Assembly: GCA_003116995.1 (NCBI GenBank)
Contig: BDSL01000043.1
Location: forward strand, 124,001-188,000
Reading direction: 5' to 3'
DNA length: 64,000 nucleotides
From: Yamagishiella unicocca
Lineage: Eukaryota > Chlorophyta > Chlorophyceae > Chlamydomonadales > Volvocaceae
The notes under the pieces were generated by a model. It had not been told where the DNA came from and searched no databases. It was given only the letters and a program-made list of their open reading frames with translations. The translations under genes and the position numbers were made by a program. Of the stretch, positions 11,901 to 23,160 are shown piece after piece (the first letter of the stretch is position 1; each line of letters opens with the position of its first letter).

Positions 11901-13339
11901 ACCTCCACTCGCAGCAGCGCTGGCGGGGACGGAAGGGGGTGCCGAAGCCTGCACGTAGCCCGCAATTATAGGAGCGCTCTGTGCAGCAGCTATAGCGAGC
12001 TCCAAGCCTGCTGGTGCGCCAGCGGTTGAGGCAAGAATCAACTCCGACCCCAGTTCGTGAACAGAGGTCGAAGGCAAGGGTTGCTGCATGCTGCCACCAC
12101 GACTCGCTCGCAGCCCAGAGAATAGGCGATGGATCAGGAAGGATCCAGGGAAGCCTCCACCGGACTTGCGCTCCTTGCCCTCAGCTCGACGCCTGACCTT
12201 GTTTTGGTCCTTGGGGGTGGCGGGGTCGTTCCGTAAGCAGCTGTCCTGCGGGCCCGCTACTTTACATGAGGGCGAACCGCGTGCATGGGTAATAAGGCTG
12301 ATATCGCAGTCCGCCTCGAGCTCGGGAGAAGGCTGTCGCTGTCCTGGCGGCAACGCCGCTGTTGGCGCCTCCAAGTCCCGGTGAGAGAGCTGAGGTTCAT
12401 GCTGCTCCCCGTAACCGAAATTGCTGTTCTCCGCAGTGAGGCAGCCTTCAGGGCCCAACAGCATGGCGGCATAGTCGGTGGTGTTGGCCGGTGGGAAGGG
12501 CACATTCCCGAAGCAGAAGATGGCGGGCATGATGTGCAGCTTGACTGACGAACTGTCCTGCTGCACAGAAATACAGACGCGAATGGCTCCCACGCCTGGC
12601 GCTTCAGATTTCGATGCCATGGTTGCATCTCCACAGTCCCATGCGTTGTATTGCATGGGGGGGCTGTTGGCGCGGACTGACGTAACGCGCCGGCTGCTGG
12701 ACTTTGATGATGGCTTGGCCTTGATAGGCGGCGTCGTGGTGTATGATGCAAAGGGGCCCTGCAGGCACATAACGACAGTGGTATTTGCTTACTTATGAGG
12801 AGGGCAAGTGCACAGTCCGTAGGTGCCAGCTTGCCTCAGCAGTACACGGGCAAGACGGCGCGATAGGAATTAAACGTACCGAAGGTGACGGCTCCACTGA
12901 GAGGCTCCGCGTGCGCTTGCAGGCGGGAGCCTCTTCTTCATCGAGTTCCGGAGGTTCATGCTGTGGACGAGGATCACTCACAGGCTCAGGCACCATCTCT
13001 TCAAGTGCTTGGTCGGCGTCGGCTAGCCGAGAGGGCGAACCTAAACCGACCGAGGCAAAGCCAAAAGATGCCAGACTCGACGCTGCACCACGGGCCGTGT
13101 AGAAAGACATGACGCTGTTCCGCTCTAGAGCCTCCTCGTATGCCTCATCATCACTGGTGTGGCAGGAGTGCCAATCCTCTGCAAGCAAAAGGTAGCAATT
13201 GTCAAGGACGCATTTTAATGAATGCTAGGAGTAAGGCTTGCCATCAACACTCTGCCGAAGACGGTTAGCAAATAGAGACTATGACATGCTTACCGATCTC
13301 AAGTGAGAAGGAGGTGACCTTCTGGAGTTGTGGCGGCAT
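8947..13339 (-). CDS. Large low-complexity protein of unknown function
   Basis: Predicted about 1,215 aa in four exons on the minus strand: 13339-13294, 13178-12880, 12758-10805 and 10295-8947. The donor GTAAGC after exon 1, the donors GTACGT and GTGAGC, and the CAG acceptors keep one frame. A 114-bp segment (10188-10075) bounded by GTATGC and an AG could be a further in-frame intron. The start MPPQLQKVTSFSLEI is the only Met that fits exon 1. A conserved-looking core lies early in exon 3 (NAWDCGDATMASKSE, then HIMPAIFCFGNVPFPP). Beyond it the protein is Ala/Ser/Thr/Pro/Glu-rich and probably disordered. Exon 4 contains many degenerate VQE(P/A)LAA-like units, and the protein ends in a basic, aromatic GKARRPSGFGLFGCFRA tail. 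I recognise no catalytic domain. Gene reality is well supported by codon usage and splicing; its function is unknown. Confidence 0.72.
9300..9850 (-). repeat. Coding repeat region with VQE-type units
   Basis: In exon 4 of the minus-strand gene, units with the pattern (A/T/E)VQE(P/Q/R)LAA recur roughly every 13-18 residues. The register is irregular, so these are old, diverged protein repeats rather than a young minisatellite. Confidence 0.6.
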
Positions 13340-13953
13340 TTTCGCGTTCAAAAGTTGATGACAGTCCGCCCTATGGAGTCCTTGTGTTATGACGTTCTTT
13401 ATGCCTAAAGAGCCGAGGTTCAAAATGTATGTTCTCACTGTAGGCTGGCACTGCTCGGTGGGTTTGCGACAAGAAGTTGACTGTGAGCTGAGCAGCTGAC
13501 ACGTCCCCTTTTCACGTAAATTTTAGGCGAATGCAAGCTTATAGTCACGTTTGGGAGTTGTATCTGGATGTAACGTTTTGTCAATTTGCGTGTAAGCGAA
13601 CATAGTCTCCTACAGCATTATGTGGAATCCGCAGCTTTTCCGTACTGCACTTGACATTTGCGCTCGTCCAGCACCAGCTTTAGTCCACACGGAGCCGTCG
13701 CTCTCGCACAACCCAGCTATGTTTACAATCTAAACAACGGTGTTTGCTAAGCTGTACATGAACGGTTGGCTTCCTAGCTCCTATTGGTAAACCATGTCAT
13801 GGAAATAGCCCTTTGCAAGGCTCTTGATACGATCTGACACAGAATACCATCCAACCTATATGCTTCTACATCAGATTGCTGAGTCAGACCAGGGTCCCCT
13901 AAACCACAACAGCTGGACAATGCTGCTTTAAGCTTTAACAATTAGCTGCACAG
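13340..13953. other. Divergent promoter interval
   Basis: 614 bp between the start of the minus-strand unknown gene and the signal-peptide exon of the O-fucosyltransferase-like gene. It is AT-richer than the flanks. No clear TATA box or repeat stands out; it presumably carries both promoters and 5' UTRs. Confidence 0.5.
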
Positions 13954-16900
13954 ATGCGATGTACGCATATTACACTGTTCATTATTGTTACATTGATCTT
14001 CGTGTCAGCTCGCGCGGTGCCACATGGACTCGTCCAACGACAGAACACCGCAACCAGAGCCCCAAAAGACGCGGTAAATAACCTCTTTACCAGTTGACTA
14101 ATGGGCCGTGAATGTTACGGGATACCTGAGCAATTGCATGCTCTCGACCATATGCGACGTGTCTGGTACCAGCCGGCTAGCCACGACCCCGTTTCCTGAG
14201 TCCCCACTCCCACCGGTGTCCCCTCACATCTAACGGTATTTCATTCCAGGTTCGCAGTCCCTCCGGCTGTGGATCTAAATCCGGGCATCCTGGCGTGAAC
14301 CTGACCACGCTGCGGCTGGAGGGCGATGCGGCTGTGGCTCCAGGGCGCTCGGTACGCCGGCAGACATTTGGATTGCCAAGCGGGGCGGGTGATTACGAAG
14401 GCGCCGGGCCCTTCCTAATCCCCCTGCTGCCGTTCGGACTCAGCAATCAAGTGATTGCCATGAAGGAGGTCATGGCAATCGCCGCTATATTCAACTGGAC
14501 CGTCGTTTCGTTGGGCTTCTGGCCGCACTCCTCCGAGCTCGAGGCGGTGGGCATTTCGAAAGATCTCTCCCCGTTGGTGCATCGACGTTTGATGGGTGGC
14601 AAACACAAGGGGCAGAAGGGCCGGGGCATGTGGAAGGGGCCGCTGAAGGAGCAGACAGTTGGCAAGGGCCAGCAGAAGCAGCTGGCACAGAAGCAGCTGG
14701 CACAGAAGCTACTTGCGGGGAAACGGCCGGCGGAGCAAGATAAGACGCATCAGCCACGGTACCGAGTCCCGATGATACCATTTGACACCATTTTTGACAG
14801 GTGCGTGAGAGGTTTAGCATCCGGCAGGGTCACATGCAACCACGCACAGCCGCACCCCTACGGACCCATCCGCACCGAGCGTCCTCCTTGCGTGCGACGA
14901 AGTCGTAGCCGCTTGTAAGCCGAGTGCTAAGCCAGCCGAGTGCTAAGCCAGTCGACTGCTAAGCCAGACGACTGCTAAGCCATTCAGCTGGATGTCGATG
15001 CGGCTCCGACCCGGACCCAAAAATACACCCTGACTCAGTCGCACACGCTCGCTGACTCACACGTCACAGGCGGGCGCTCGCGCCGTTTGTCCGCGTCATC
15101 ACCCCAGAGGAGGCCTCTCGCAAGTACGGCTGGTCTCGGAGCGGCCGGGTGGACTCGGTGGTGTGCCTCATGCCGAGCCTGGGCATGACGGCGACGTTGG
15201 ACAAGGCAACCACCGCGGGGCTGCTGGACGTGCGCGGGATAAAGGCCGTGAAGAATAGCGGCTTCAGGTGCGAGTGAGGCTGCCTGGCTGCGGGTGTGCG
15301 GCGAGCACACGCGGCCCCGCGGGGCAAAACCACATCTCCCACCGGTGCCCACACGCGGCCCCGCACGGCAAAACCACATCTCCCGCCGGTGTCCACATGG
15401 CGGCGTCAGGGCCGCTCTCTAGGCACCTGCCACCAGGCTGACATCACACAGGACATGGCGGCGTCCATGGCCCTTGCCGTCTGCCGCCTTGCACGGCCCT
15501 GCAAGGACTGCTGGCACTTCACGATGCTCCCCCCTCCCCTGCGCCCATGACTGAACTCATGGGGGCCTCGCCTGAGCTGCGTGAAGCGGTCGCTTCGGTT
15601 CCTCAACCCCTGCCCTCGACACCTGGATCATCCTGACGTCCACAACCCCCAACCCCAGGTGTGATGACCGGGGTCTCGCGTGGTTGTCGGAAAAGGTGGC
15701 GGGGCAGCGCTGGGTGGTGCTGTACGCCTATCGCGGCGCCGTACCTGCGGCCCGTAGCCATTACCGCAGCTCCACTGATGACGCATCTCCATGTGTGCGC
15801 ATGTACGACAAGGTACGGACGACCTGCCGCGTTCGAGGTCTCCAGGTTCTAGCGTGCAGGCGGGCCATTGCCTGGTGCAACTCCCGGGACGTGCGGGCTT
15901 GAAGCCAAGGGGTGGGGTGAGGTGGCGCAGACGCCGGCACTGGCTTCCGCGCGCTGAGCGCTGTGGCGGAGAGGTGATGGAGGCTTATCGCTCTCCTCTA
16001 GCGCCACTCGGCTCACGAAGTGCTACCATCTTCTCCCGAGGTGCACGAGAGCGCAGGACGGTGGGCTGCAAACCTGCGCATATATAGTCGAGCAGGTTCG
16101 CGCACACAAGCCCGCACGAGTTCGCACTTCTCCGCAACCTCCGCAGCTTCCCTGCTGCTCTCCTCCAGGATCCGCCACCCCTCCCACACTCACCCCCCCC
16201 CCCCACGTACACACATGCGCCATGCTTCCAGGTGACGCTGAAACTATCCAAGTCGCAGGTCGTCACGGCAACGGCGCAGGACTTCATTACCGCGGCCCTA
16301 GCAGGCCTGCCGCAGCAACATCCGACGGCGCCGACGGCCGGCGGAGGCGTCGCCAGCGGCAGCATCGCGGCGCCGTACTACATCGCGCTGCACGTGCGGC
16401 CGTACCCGGACCAGTGCCTCGAATATTTTGTGAGGATGACCTCCTACGATCACGAGGCGGCCTCCAAGGTGCGCTTCCAGGCAGGCTAGTAGCTAGTACG
16501 CGCAGGGGGGGTAAAGTAGTACGCGCAGGGACGGTAATTGGTAAGCGACAGGCAACAAAAACGTAGCTGGTAAGTGCAGGGATGGTAATTGGTAAGCGAC
16601 AGGCAACAGCAAAAAAGGATAGCCGAGTCAGTCGGTCAGTGGCACCCGATCCGCATCCGCACAAAGCCTGCCGCAGACCCGCAGCGCAGCTCGTTTGCGC
16701 CCGGCCCGGCCCGGTCCGGCCCGACTCACCCGTGCATCCCTCCACCGCGCGGCTGCTGTGTGCGTCCAGGTGTGTCGGAACCCGAAGCTCATGATTAGGA
16801 TGGTGCCCCTGGTTCGCCGGCTGATGGAGCAGCGGGCGGCTTTGGCCGCGTCGTCCTCGGTAGCGGGCGCCGAATCCATCGCGCAGCATCCCAGTAGTCC

Positions 16901-17504
16901 CCCGGCCCCCCCAGTAGCGCTCTTCATCATGTCGCACCCACGCGTGCGCGATGTGGTGCGCCGGGAAATCCGGCGGCTGTGGGCGCTTGGCGACAAGGCA
17001 TCGAAGCCTGATCCCGGGGAGCAGGAGGAGGTGGATGTGGAGGCCGCGCTGGGAGACCGGGAGAGGCGCCGCGAACTCCGCGTCGTGGAAACCGAGGAGG
17101 CAAGCGGCGCAGACGTAGAAACCAGCTCCGCGGGCGAAGAAGGCGCCAGGTCTGAGGGCGAAGAAGGCGCCAGGTCTGAGGGCATGGGCGCTTCGGCGGG
17201 CGGTCTTGTGGAGGCTGCTGCCGCCTCGCTGCGGATGCCGCAGCTGTTCTTCCTGGACGTGGCGGACCTGCCCGCGCAGATGCGGCACCACCTTGCGTCC
17301 AACAGCCTGCTGTCGATGGTGGAGCAGGAGGTCTGCCGCATGGCGTACGCGTTCATCGGCACCTCCGCGTCTTCCATCAGCGTGCTGGTGGCGCAGGAGC
17401 GCGTGGCGGCGGACGCTGAGGCAGCGGCGGCTGCAGGGGCGGAGGGCGCTTGGGAGGGTGGGGGTGAGGGAGGTGGCGGTGCCCCCCTGACGGTGCTGTT
17501 GTGA
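13954..17504 (+). CDS. O-fucosyltransferase-like secretory protein
   Basis: Predicted 664 aa in six exons: 13954-14073, 14250-14800, 15070-15267, 15659-15812, 16232-16468 and 16770-17504, all in phase. Exon 1 (40 codons, donor GTAAAT) starts MRCTHITLFIIVTLIFVSAR, a classic signal peptide or signal anchor, so the protein enters the ER/Golgi. The body has features of GDP-fucose protein O-fucosyltransferases: LLPFGLSNQ near the start of the fold, an FDRRAL segment, ALHVRPYPDQC (the conserved Arg region), and a C-terminal EQEVCRMAYAFIGTSASSIS block that in this family closes the nucleotide-sugar site. Lys/Gln-rich (exon 2) and Glu/Gly-rich (exon 6) insertions make it longer than animal POFUTs. 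The acceptor protein is unknown. TGTAA follows at 17771. The family call is good; the donor sugar is inferred from the family. Confidence 0.8.
14932..14982 (+). repeat. 19-bp intronic tandem repeat
   Basis: About three copies of GTGCTAAGCCAGCCGA-like units (GCTAAGCCAG core) in the second intron of the O-fucosyltransferase-like gene. Confidence 0.75.
16500..16615 (+). repeat. Intronic direct repeat
   Basis: The segment GGTAATTGGTAAGCGACAGG occurs twice, about 47 bp apart, together with flanking GCAGGGA(C/T)G motifs, in the intron after exon 5. Each copy contains a GTAAGC donor-like site. Confidence 0.75.
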
Positions 17505-17770
17505 AAATGAGCGAGCGCTATAAGAAGAACGTGTGGGTCAAACCAATCCGTATTGGGGCAGTACGGCGTGCGTCAATGCTGCCGCCTGCGGCGCCAGCCG
17601 TCTCACGATAAAAAGCCTGGGTTGGCTGCCGTGCTGCGGCTCCGACTGCGACGTGAAGTGATGTGAAATGACGTGGCACCTCGTTGCTGCTGCGGAAGGT
17701 GGTGCCGAGCGTACGTAGTGCGTTGGGAGCGATGAATTGTCGAGTGTCTGCAATCCCCTTAACAGGTAAA

Positions 17771-17775
17771 TGTAA
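17771..17775 (+). promoter_or_regulatory. Polyadenylation motif TGTAA
   Basis: 267 bp after the stop codon of the O-fucosyltransferase-like gene. Confidence 0.55.
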
Positions 17776-19119
17776 ATCGTATCCTTATAGTAATTTACTA
17801 CTTGCTCTCATGGCGTCTGCGGTGGTAATATCTGTGTGAGGGATGGGATTTCATGGTTGATACTACGATGGCAAGCGTCGCTCGGTTGCTGCTGCGCAGT
17901 CCTGCTGCGTGTGTCGCCCCTTGTGTGTGTGAGGGGGGGCACCGACTTCGAGGATGCGAGCAAAGACCGTGCAGGTGGCGAGGAGGGATCCGGTCACATG
18001 GCCCTGCCGCATCTTGGCGGTGATGGCACGGACGGAGGCGGCCCGACTGTGAGAGGTGTGGTTTGCATCAGGACCTCGGAGTGAGCACCATGCGGCCCCC
18101 TGAGCGCGCCCAGGGAACCGCGCCTCGTTCAATGCAAGAAGGCACCTAACGGTCTGCAACGCAGCCGTACATGCCGTACGAGTCCCGGTGGACGCGCGAA
18201 GCTGGCAGGTAGGTATACACCTATCATACCGTTTGACGGTCACGACGGCGTGCGTAGGAGGGAATGAGAGAGAGTGGGAGACGGACAGACAGACGGGCTA
18301 TGGATGTACGTGTATTCCAGCTGTGTTCGCGGTCGCCGCCCTTCCAGCGAACGGGGCCGTGCGTCCCACACGCCAAGTACCCGGTGTGTTCCCATATTTG
18401 ACTTCAAGTATAGCATGCCTGGGTAGTTCACCTCCATGCCATGGCATTATTAGCGCAGATGATGCCCGATGAGGCACGTCTAGGTGACAGGCCATGGGAC
18501 ATGGCATATAAGCCCCTTACAACAGCCAGGCGTGGAAGTGGAATTCAGCGCTGCCGGCGCCGTACATCGCAAGAGATGCCGTGGCCCGAGGATTGGTTCC
18601 ACCAATCCGTCTGCCTGGGTCTGTCTGAATGTGTATGTGGCGCTTCCTGGCCTCCTTTCGTTTCGAACGAAGGACAGTTCGGGGTTCCTTGAAATGCCCT
18701 GCGTCTTCTGAGTGCATGTGCTTGCGCACATGGCCATCCCCCTGGGCGCTGGGCCCCTCTATGAAATGCTGCGGGCATGCCGAGCGCGGCATGAGGTCGG
18801 ACCGGACGGTTTGCCGACAGGTTCGCACGTTTTGTTTACAGTCGATGCGTTGACGTTTGGCGGCTTTATCGTGACACTGTCGCGCACATTATTGCGACAG
18901 TTGCTTGCTTGTTGCGCTTACTTGCAGCTATCGAGGCGATAAGGAGTTACCGCGCTGCTGCTGCTGAGTTTCTGCCATCACAAAATGCCAGTATATAACC
19001 GTTCGCAGTGCTGACAATGCCAAGGCTGCGACAACTTTTAATGGATGTTAACACTGGTGGGACAGCCGTTGCCCACAGAGCAGCGTGCTGGATTTGCTCG
19101 GTGACTGTGTGAGGCAGGC

Positions 19120-19250
19120 ATACCAGCCGCGGCGGTTCCGCCATTGGTTCTGGAGCCCGCCGTACCATGTACTACTGTTGCCAGCCGCACATACCAGCCG
19201 CGGCGGTTCCGCCTTTGGTTCTGGAGCCCGCCGTACTACTGTTACCAGCC
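19120..19250. repeat. Tandem duplication, unit about 65-70 bp
   Basis: Two adjacent copies starting CATACCAGCCGCGGCGGTTC and ending in CGTACTACTGTT-like sequence. The second copy is slightly shorter, and a third partial copy (ACCAGCCGCA) trails it. Confidence 0.85.
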
Positions 19251-19739
19251 GCACCGCATGTGCAGCCAGGTGCGGTGCGCTGGCTATTCCATTACGCCTT
19301 GCGGGCCACACCAAACATCCATGCACGATGCCGTCACAGGAACCATAACCGCAAGCATTTAGCAGAGCACTGGGCATGGGCATCCGAAAGCCGGCGCACC
19401 AGTGGCATGTACGGCCGCCCAGCCGAGGAAGAGCCGCAGTCCGAATTGTAAACAGCGCCCATAGTCGCCGCTGCCATGCGGCCTACCAGCAGCGGCCCTC
19501 CCTGTATACCGGTACCCCACCCTGATGCGCACTGCGGCTCCGTAGGCGCCGTAACACCAACACCGACGCCCCTTCAGGGAACCGCACTTGCCGTCTGGGA
19601 CACACAGAACAAGAAATGAAGGAAGAAATGCGGCACACGGTTTCTATACCACGCCATGCCACGCTATGTCATGTAACCGTGCTGCGACGCGGGATTGTTG
19701 GTGCCGGCCGAACCGAGCTTCCAAGTTCCCCCTCCCCCC

Positions 19740-19860
19740 CCCAGGTGCCCTATACTTGTAACCCCGCAGGTGCCCTGTCCACTGCCCCCCCCAGGTACCC
19801 TGTCCACTCCTCCTCCCGCAGGTGCCCTGTCCACCCCCCCCCGCAGGTGCCCTGTCCGCC
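19740..19860 (+). repeat. GCAGGTGCCCTGTCC minisatellite
   Basis: About five irregular copies of a CCCCGCAGGTGCCCTGTCCA-like unit with variable C-tracts, in the intergenic spacer. Confidence 0.8.
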
Positions 19861-20267
19861 GCCATGACTACGCCAAGAGCACTGCGCCCGCCATGTTAAC
19901 CAGCGCCCGAAGGCAGAGCCCACCAAGAGCCCCACGCGACCGCTGCTGCCGCTATCGAGGTGCGACGTGCTGCCGCCGAGTGAGGCGGCAGTGTGGCATT
20001 GCGGGACCGGGGTGCGTCTGCACCGTCGTCACCCCTGCTTGCCTGGTTCCAGGTTGAAAAGTGAAACGAAGAAGGCGGCATTGAATCACGACCTGAAGCA
20101 ACATGGCTGTGTCAGACAGCGTTGCAGGGCACCCCTGCATGGCCCCATCCCTGGCTTCATCCTTGCCGTCTCCTTCTTTGCCTCCCCCTCTCCCACCCCT
20201 CCTCCGTCCATGTGGTGGGCAACGGAACGAAGGACGATTGTGTGCGCAGCTCGAGCTGTCATCGGCT

Positions 20268-23160
20268 TCACTTGTCCTTCTTCTTGTCCTTCTTCTCGCT
20301 CTTCTTCTCGCTCTTCTTCGAGCTCTCCTTCCCCTGCGCCGGGCGGCAAAGCAGAGCCGTCTTGCAAGAATGGGAATGCCGGATTTTTCATGGTGGTACG
20401 CACGCAAGCTACCGGTGGTAGCTGGTACCTATCACGACCACATATCGACCACATATGGCATCCATTTGTCGGCGTTTCGAACGCAAACCACACTCTCTTC
20501 CTAACACCCAACCAGCTATATGTTCCGGTGCAGTCGCCAGTCCTGCCGACTGCACACCCTGCTGAAGCCGTTGGGAGCCAGTGCAAATAATTTAATCACG
20601 CTGTGGGAAGAAACCTCAACGCATCGGACCTCGGGTTTCAGCCTCCACCCTGCCTTTTCTGTTTGTGTGTGATGTACCGTATATGTGTGTGCACGCCCTT
20701 GCGGCTCCAGCCAAACACGCTGTGACGGCCAATCCCCGACGTGAGCCTGCCCCCACGCTCTGCCCCATACATTTTCCGTTGCTTCCACTCCTCGCCACAC
20801 CTCTGCCCCTGCCCCGCCTCCCCCGCACCTCCTTGTCCTTCTTCTTGTCCTTCTTGTCCTTCTTGTCCTTTTTCTCCTTCTTCTCCTTGCGGTGCTGCAG
20901 GCAGCAGGCACCGGGTCGGGGTCGGCGGGGCACGCAAGTACAGGGGTCCAAGGGATGCCGACGCCCGGCAGCAGCAACAGGCAGACGGGTGCCTTCCAGC
21001 CGTGCGCCCCGCCTCACCGCACATGCCCCCTCCCATAGTAACCCCGCAGCCGGCAACCGCACCGCACCGCCCCTTGGCGAGCGGAGGCTCCTTGGGTAGG
21101 AGGAGGGGGACCCGTGAGTCCTCCTGTGACCCCTCGCGACAACGCCCGTGCATGCCAACAGGACAACTGGAGCCCATTCCGACCCCCGCCTCCCGGCCCC
21201 AGAGCCCCCGGCGGCGTCCAGACGCGGACCCCGGACCCCCTGCAACGCAACTTCAAACCCTACCTCGCTGTCTTCCGACTTCTTCTTGTGCTTCTTCTTC
21301 TCGCTGGTGGTCCCGGCCTCAGCGTCGTCGTCATCCCGTTTGCGCTTTATCTCCTTCTCCTTTTCCTTCTCCTTTTCGGCCTTCTCCGGCTTAGCCGGGG
21401 TCCTTTCCTTGACGGCCGGCGTCGGCTCGGGTGCCGCTCCCGGCTCCTCGTCTTCGTCCTCCTCCTCCTCCTCCTATAGAGTACCGACGCCAGGGAGGTG
21501 CTTGTGTTGTGGTTACGGTGGTTGTGGTGGTTGTGGGTTCCAGATGCATCTTGCCGTCGCGCCGACACAGGCTCCCCTCCACCCCAACTCAACCCGACAC
21601 TTCGCCAGTAGGACTCGCGCCGTGGCAGCTGGGTGGCCTGCTGCTGCGGCCCAACCCACCACCCCATGCGTCCTGATGTGGTTAGCGCCTAGGAGTGGCC
21701 GACATTGGGTTCGGTTCATTCGCGGTTTGATCCTCCACCCCTTCACCCGGGGGGAAGGGGATACGGTCCCCGCCGCCCCTTGTAACCCTAAAAGCACCCG
21801 CGCCCGCCCGGGTGTTCGCGCACCGTTTGCTCATCATTAATGCCAAACGACAGCGCCGTCTCTGCGGCCGGCGTCGCCAGCGGCGCCGTCACCGCTCCGC
21901 CATCCGCCAGGCGCCTGGCCGTCGCGGCTGCATGGGCGAGAAGTCACGGAAAGGTGGGGGACAGCGGGGAAAGGGCATGTCGTTAGCGTGGTGAGCTGGT
22001 GAATTGTGCGCCATGACGCGTGGTGAGCATGCGGCGACCCAGCCGACCCGCGGGTCCGGCGCTCGGGGGCGCTGGGTACGTTGCGGAATGGGCACGCGGG
22101 CGGGATGGCAGCGAGGAGGCGGCGGCACGGTGCAGGGAAGCAAAACTGCCGACGCACGTCAGACAGGTTGAGCGCAGATGCGTTGGAGGACTCCCGGAAG
22201 GGTTGCTGGGGGCGGGTGGGGGCGTAGAATTACACAATGCGACGAAGTGCTGGCGGAGGAAACCCGTGGTACGAAACGTGAAACGAGGGACGAGGCATGG
22301 GGGAGACACCCGCGCCCATCAAAACAGCCGGTGAGAGAGGCTTGGCAGTAGTTGTACGATTTCAAAAAGGGGAGGGGGGAAGCCGGGCTGCTGGGGAATG
22401 ACTGCCCGCAGTTGCCTTGGCCCCATCTCGTCAACCCGCAGACACGCACCTTCGGCCTTCATCTGAGCGGGATCCGTCTTATATTCGGGCTTGGCCTCCA
22501 AGCCCAAGATCTTTTCGACTGCCCTGTCCGGGTGCTCTGCCTCGTACTTTTTAAGGGCTCGCAAAACGCCGCCCGTGTCCGCGTCGCCCTTACCGACCGG
22601 CACGTACTCCGCGATGAAGGGAGCAAGCGCGGCCTTCAATTCAGCCTAGAAGGAAAACAGGTGGTGGTGCGCAAACGGTCAAAGTCAGGACGGACTACCG
22701 GTAAGAGAAAAAAGGGGGCCAGGGCGCCGTTACTTCACAGCTTGCACGTTCGCACCTTTGTACTCTCCGAAAGCGTCCTGTAAAACTCTGAACAAATTCC
22801 CGCACCAGGCTTAGCTGTCGGGTTGGCAGCCTTTACCGCGGCGACGGTGGGATGGCGGCCGAAGTTAGCGCAGAAGTCCGAGAACCAGCTCATGAGCAAG
22901 TTGTATGTTGTCATGGTCCGCTTGCCCTTCTCCTTCTTCTCCACGGTCTCCTTTCCACCACCCTTCTTCTCCGATTTGGCGGCAGTCTCCTTCAACACAA
23001 GCATTCTTGCCACGATGCTGGGGGCGTCTGGAATATCAAGCTTTACGGCTGCTGCTTCTAGGGCTGCACGGAGCATGTTGGGGCTCAGAATCTCTTGAAG
23101 AATGAGGCAAGTCATCTCCAGGAATTCTCGCTTGGTCATTGCTGCACTGGGCTCCGACAT
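20268..23160 (-). CDS. Lysine-rich, probably nuclear protein with a possible HMG-box-like segment
   Basis: Predicted 348 aa in six exons on the minus strand: 23160-22756, 22645-22450, 21927-21824, 21473-21264, 20894-20829 and 20333-20268. Every phase fits, and the last exon ends in TGA. Residues 1-60 are helical (REFLEMTCLILQEILSPNML). After a KKGGGKETVEKKEKGKR linker, YNLLMSWFSDFCANF then NPTAKPGAGICSEFYRTLSE looks somewhat like an HMG box (YN.FM...NP..K..E....W..LS), but this is only a resemblance. Exon 4 starts with five Glu and runs into KE/KEK repeats. Exons 5 and 6 are almost pure Lys with Asp/Glu/Ser. Such acidic-basic tails are typical of nucleolar or chromatin proteins. The ATG at 23160 was chosen; the Met 8 codons later is possible. 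Function is unknown. Confidence 0.78.

Larger units (their letters stand above)
17776..20267. other. Long spacer between convergent genes, no gene recognised
   Basis: About 2.5 kb between the poly(A) signal of the O-fucosyltransferase-like gene and the stop of the lysine-rich gene. Short open frames exist (for example 18712-18942, +) but none has splice support or a known domain. It contains a 60-bp-scale tandem duplication (about 19120-19250) and a GCAGGTGCCCTGTCC repeat (about 19740-19860). The lysine-rich gene's 3' UTR must lie at its right end. Confidence 0.5.
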
